Origin: Pisaster brevispinus
Lineage: Eukaryota; Echinodermata; Asteroidea; Forcipulatida; Asteriidae
Reading direction: 5' to 3'
DNA: 64,000 nucleotides
Assembly (NCBI GenBank): GCA_023634235.1
Contig: JAMKCF010000013.1
Coordinates: forward strand, 5,989,827-6,053,826
Positions within the stretch are counted from its first letter, which is position 1, and every line of letters starts with the position of its first letter. Below the pieces are notes generated by a model. The model saw only the letters and a list, made by a program, of their open reading frames with translations, made no database searches and was not told where the DNA came from. A program made the translations under genes and the position numbers. This document shows positions 59,930 through 64,000 of the stretch, in pieces.

Positions 59930-62290
59930 CTTGTATGGCTGATTTGCGCCATCTTCTGACCGGAAATGACCAGCAAGTGGGGGATACTCCAAAAATAATG
60001 CTCATCAAAAGCACCTTCATTTGGATTTTCGTACACAGAGCTGTCACTCAGAGAAACAGACAACAAGGACGACCAAATAGATTTGCACAAGTTGTATACC
60101 ATTGTACAGCCATTCTCAAAGGCTCTTATTTTGTAGGCGTGGCGAGTGGCCAGGGGGTAGGGCTATACTACCAGTACAAATTTAACGAACTGTAGCTGCG
60201 TATTAGCAACAGCAAGCAATTTCCGGCAGAAAAATTATTTGAGACAAAATCTGCAGTAAGTTTGAAAATAACTACTCAACTAGCCATGCTAAAGAGAAAA
60301 CAAATTGTACCTGACTAGACTGAGCCTTAGGTATTGCTGCATCCAAAAACTCCAGTTTTTGGGCAACTTCACGCCACCTTCGGACCGGAAATGGCCGGCA
60401 AGTGGGGAAACTCCGAAAGCTCTTCAAGTAATGGGTTTTTTTTTATAGACAGAGCTTAAAAAGAGAGAAATAAAATACAAGGACGGCCAAATCACACCCA
60501 GAATAAAATAGGATCTGCACAAATTTTTGATCATTGGAAAGCCCGCCTTGAAGAGCTCTCACCTCGTCGTGGTTTCATGTCTGTAACGATTTTGTAGGCA
60601 GGTCGAGCGGCCATAGAGTAGGGGCTACCACCACTGGCATAATATTAGCCCACCGGGGCTGTGTATCAACACCAGCGAAATTTCAGGCCTACACAATATT
60701 TTGAAACAAAATCTGCGCTAAGTTTGACAAAAATTCCTGAACTAGGCATGCTAGACAAACGAAATTTGTACCAGTTTTTGCCTTAGGTATTCCCTGCATC
60801 TGAAAATCATGCTTTTGGGGCCATTTTACGCCATCTTCGGACCGAAATTGGCCGGCAAGTGGGGATAATACTCCGAATGCTCTTCCAAAGCAACTTCAAC
60901 GGGATTTTTTGTCACAGACCTGCAAAAGAGAGAAATAAAGTATAAGGACGGTCAAATCACCCCCAGAATAAAATCGGATCTGCACAAATTGTTGATCATT
61001 GGAAAGCCCGCCTTGAACAGGGGCGGATCCAGGATTTTCCAAACGGGGGGGCGTGAAAATTTACCAAGCAACAAAATGGTGAAAAAAAAGTGTACGAGGT
61101 ATGTAATATTAGTAGCTTTAAAAAAAAACAGGTAAGACCTATGTCTTTATTTTTGTCTCTCCCTTATTTTTCCCCTCAAGTTTTTTTTTCCCCGTTTTTT
61201 TTTTTTTTCGTTTTTTTTTTTTTTTTTTTTCAAGCAAAAGGGGGGGGCGTGCGCCCCCACGCCCCCCTGTATCCGCCGCTGTTGAAGAGCTCTTACCTCG
61301 TCGTGGTTTCATGTCTGTAACAATTTTGTAGGCTGGACGAGTGGCAATGGAGTAGGGCTTCCACCACCGGCGCATTTGCCCACCGGGGCTGTGTATCAAC
61401 ACCAGCGAAATTTCCGTCCGAAAAAAATATATTTTGAAACAAATTCTGCGCTAAGTTTGACGATAACTCCTGAACTAGGAATGCTAGATAGACAAAATTT
61501 GAACCTGTTGGTGATTTAATAGCTGACGATTTTGTAAGCGAGGATAGTGGCCTGGAAATAGAGCTGCCCGAAACATGCAAACGTTAACGCCAGCGAGACA
61601 ATGCCGGAACAAAAATGGTCCGATATAAATTCTGCGCTAAGCTTGGGAACAACTCCCAATCTAGGCATGCAAGAGAGAAGAAAATTGTACCTGACTCTTT
61701 GCCTTGGGAATCCCTGCATCCGAAAATTTCTATGGTCGCGATGGGCAAGCTTCATACCGCAAATGACCAGCAGGTGGGGCTACTCCGAACGCTTCTCAAA
61801 AGCAACTCCAATTGGATTTGTGTACACAGAGCTGTCAAAGATACAAAGACAAAGTAAGGACGGTCAAATCACCCTCAAAAAAATACTGGCTTTGCACAAG
61901 TTTTACACCATTGGAAAGCTCGTCTCAGGAGCTCTCACTTCCGTGAGTTTCGTCTGGCGATTTTTTAGGCGAAGTGAGCTGCTTGGAAGTAGGGCTGCCC
62001 GAAACACCACTGTATTTTTAATACATGCCTAGTCATCGCTAATGAGAAAATGCAAGCACTGGTTGGGAATAACTCCCGATCTAGACAAGCTAGAGAGACA
62101 AACTTTGTACCTGACTCTGCCTTGGATATCCCTGCATCGGAAAATTAATCTTTTAGTGTCGCGGCGGGCAAGCTTCATACCGCAAATGACAAGCAAGTGG
62201 GGCTACTCCGAACGCTCCTCAAAAGTATCAACAATATGATTTTTGTACACAGAGCTGTCAAAGAAACAATGAGCACATAGAAGTGTGTGA
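59930..62290. repeat. Degenerate tandem array, units about 425-460 bp
   Basis: The block CCGGAAATGACCAGCAAGTG, or a close variant, recurs near 59968, 60393, 60850, 61765 and 62188. Each copy is followed by ACTCCGAA and a CACAGAGCTGTCA-type block and preceded by GCGCTAAG, CTAGGCATGC and CCTGCATC blocks. Spacings are 425, 457, 915 and 423 bp. The 915 step includes a 264-bp insertion and a partial extra unit. No gene was recognised. Confidence 0.8.
61018..61281. mobile_element. 264-bp MITE inserted in the tandem array
   Basis: The left terminus CAGGGGCGGATCCAGG and the right terminus (reverse complement CAGCGGCGGATACAGG) match at 14 of 16 positions. Identical TTGAA repeats flank the element (61013-61017 and 61282-61286). 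The sister array unit at 60548-60552 shows the uninterrupted site, with a single TTGAA. The inside holds poly-G/C blocks and a long T tract. Confidence 0.88.
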
Positions 62291-63296
62291 ATATTTAGCG
62301 CTCATTTGACAACAAATTGTTCATTTTATCAACTGAAAATTGCCGCTCCACAACAAGTCAACAATTTACTACAGAGGGTGTCCTGTAATGTTGTTCTTTA
62401 TTGAGCACGCACATGTCTAGAATTTCAAATTGATTCACGTACCTGATATTGACGCCCTCAACGAGGCTTGCTTTTCTCACACTGGTTTCCAAACATCTGT
62501 TTTAAGGCACCTCCTCCAAGGTAAGCCCTCCCTTCTAACCCCACAGAAGTTCACCTCAGTATTACCCAATTTCATTAGACCTTTATCCCACATCTTCTAA
62601 TTTAATTCAGTGAACTAATTATTATTTTCCGCATTATTTTAATCCTTAAAATCAGCAAATAATTATGTAAAGGGTGTGCATGATGGTCATCGTGGTTTTT
62701 CCCTGGTTCCCTATCCTTTGCACAGCCATACATGTGTTTATTTTACCCCGGTAACATTACGTATACCATACCCGATATGGGGCAGAGGGTACCCCCCCCC
62801 CTCAATGTTTTCATACTTTGCTATTATTTTCGTCTCGTACAGAAGAAACACCCCCCCCCCCCTCAAAGAAATTCCTGAAATTCAAAGCAGGGAGGGTACG
62901 CCATGCCCCATATCGAGCACACAAATATTTAAGGAAAAATTGATGGGTTGGATGGGACGATAGATGGGTTATATAAAAACAAAACTATCCTGTTCAAATA
63001 GCGTTAGAGTTTTTTGACGAATGTTTTTACGCTGTGTGATAAAGGTCTTCTCAGTCTCAAAAACACCCCCCAAACAAACACAAAATTGAAACAAGAAGCA
63101 GACATTTCAACAAAAACGCATTTTCCTTTTTTCCCCCTTTTTTTAAACATTTTTTTATGAGTAATGTACACCGGCACATAATTTTCAAAACTTACCTAAC
63201 AAAATTCACTCGATTTTCCCGATGAACAACCACGGTTGAAATCGGCCCTCTCTGCACTAGTCAGAGTGATTCACAAGGATCCAACAATTCCGACAT

Positions 63297-63302
63297 TTTA
63301 TT
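63297..63302 (-). terminator. Candidate poly(A) signal (AATAAA) for the gene ending at 63663
   Basis: A canonical AATAAA on the minus strand lies about 360 bp downstream of the TAA. It is the first such hexamer I noticed after the stop codon. Cleavage would fall near 63.28 kb. Confidence 0.3.
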
Positions 63303-63662
63303 TTTTGCACTGTTAGTGGTGAACCAGCGGGAACAATATTCTAGTGCTTAAAACTTGACATTTCAAACAAAACACTAAACCATTTTGATACTGTGGTAGA
63401 CCGTGCGTTCCATTCAATTTCAAACTGTTTACTGACGTATACATAAAAGTGGCATTTTAATCAGCAAGAATCATGTTGGCTTGAAAGTAATGTGCCAGTG
63501 TACAGAATAAATATATCTAACTTTTACAGTACTTTACATTGCATAATAACAACAACTCTATTGAGATATATAATAAAATATACTTAAAACTGATGTCTAT
63601 ACTTTTCGAAAAGATTGAGTTTTTGTAGTTGACTTTAAAATAAAATACTTTTTCCCAATGTT

Positions 63663-63786
63663 TTAGGGATATTTTGTTGTAGTTTGCTGCTGCGGACCGT
63701 TGGGGGACGTTGCAGAAGACATCGGATGTCCAGGCATGTATAACTGCTTGTATTCAATCTCGGCTCTGATCCGCATCAAAGGCTCA
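63663..63786 (-). CDS. Last coding exon of an unidentified gene
   Basis: An acceptor with a long T-rich tract (TTTTGTTTACAG) precedes 124 nt. Read with 1 nt belonging to a split codon, these encode EPLMRIRAEIEYKQLYMPG followed by a Ser/Pro/Gln/Thr-rich tail, ending in TAA at 63663-63665. On the same strand an AATAAA lies downstream (63302-63297), which would give a 3' UTR of about 360 bp. The gene continues off the right edge and points toward RRM2 in tandem orientation. I do not recognise the protein. The charged first half could be helical; nothing more can be said. Confidence 0.55.
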
Positions 63787-64000
63787 CTGTAAACAAAACA
63801 AAACAACAATTATTATTGTGTTCATTTGTCAAGAATTTTTGAAAGGCAGGGTACACAGGATTCGGTCTCGAAATGTTTGTGAACTATTTTTTTTTTTTAA
63901 CCCAGGTAAAAGTTTCCAACCAAACTTCGTGGTTCAAACATTTTGTAAATACTCATTATTAGAAATCTATTTTGATAAAGTAAGATTGTGTAGCTTTACA

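Larger units (their letters stand above)
56497..63662. other. Region upstream of the first recognised RRM2 exon
   Basis: An intron and/or promoter of RRM2 should lie here, because the exon at 56496 begins with an acceptor. A strong minus-strand donor (TTAG/GTAAGT, exon end 63196) could end a non-coding first exon. Otherwise the region holds the elements at 57.4, 58.5 and 59.9-62.3 kb. Confidence 0.4.

Noticed and set aside
61139..61402. An 87-codon minus ORF with a Lys-rich run
   Set aside because: It results from the poly-T tract of the MITE and is not coding.

Overview
This window is animal nuclear DNA, AT-rich and full of repeats. It holds a few intron-containing, conserved eukaryotic genes separated by long non-coding stretches. 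Gene content and intron structure (coding exons of 50-560 bp, introns of about 0.3-7 kb) indicate a metazoan. The many short inverted-repeat elements with termini like GGGCCCAATTTCATA suggest an echinoderm, perhaps a sea star; this is from memory of such genomes and not proven here. No bacterial operon, CRISPR array or rRNA gene is present.

Layout from left to right. At 2.4-5.1 kb are three minus-strand exons of a SPATA1-like gene whose 3' part lies off the left edge. A possible small plus-strand gene starts at 5151. From 5.7 to 25.7 kb no convincing gene is seen, except a chain of splice-flanked candidate exons on the minus strand (20.6-21.8 kb). This stretch carries a tRNA-derived SINE, several copies of one inverted-repeat element and a 100-bp tandem array. 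At 25.9-26.6 kb is an intact plus-strand Tctex1-type dynein light chain ORF (DYNLT4-like). At 26.6-33.5 kb there are only repeats. At 33.6-44.7 kb lies a complete nine-exon RAD23 gene on the minus strand (393 codons rebuilt). One of its introns holds a 115-bp minisatellite, and its first intron holds a 1051-bp element with an 8-bp target duplication. At 49.3-56.5 kb is the gene for the ribonucleotide reductase small subunit (RRM2), minus strand, seven coding exons, with every di-iron ligand and the radical tyrosine present. A CR1/L2-like retrotransposon remnant sits in one of its introns. At 58-63 kb there is a long fold-back element and a degenerate array of roughly 425-460 bp units, interrupted by a 264-bp element. 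At 63.7 kb is the last coding exon of another minus-strand gene that I cannot name.

The genes are independent loci. RAD23 (repair and proteasome shuttling) and RRM2 (dNTP supply) both serve genome maintenance, but no co-regulation is visible apart from shared orientation. SPATA1 and DYNLT4 are both linked to cilia or sperm and dynein. The most informative material outside the genes is the transposon stratigraphy: reciprocal nesting of a SINE and an inverted-repeat element, one insertion whose empty site survives in a neighbouring repeat unit, and several tandem arrays with different unit lengths.

Exon borders were read by eye from GT/AG sites, reading phase and protein similarity. They have not been checked against RNA or databases.
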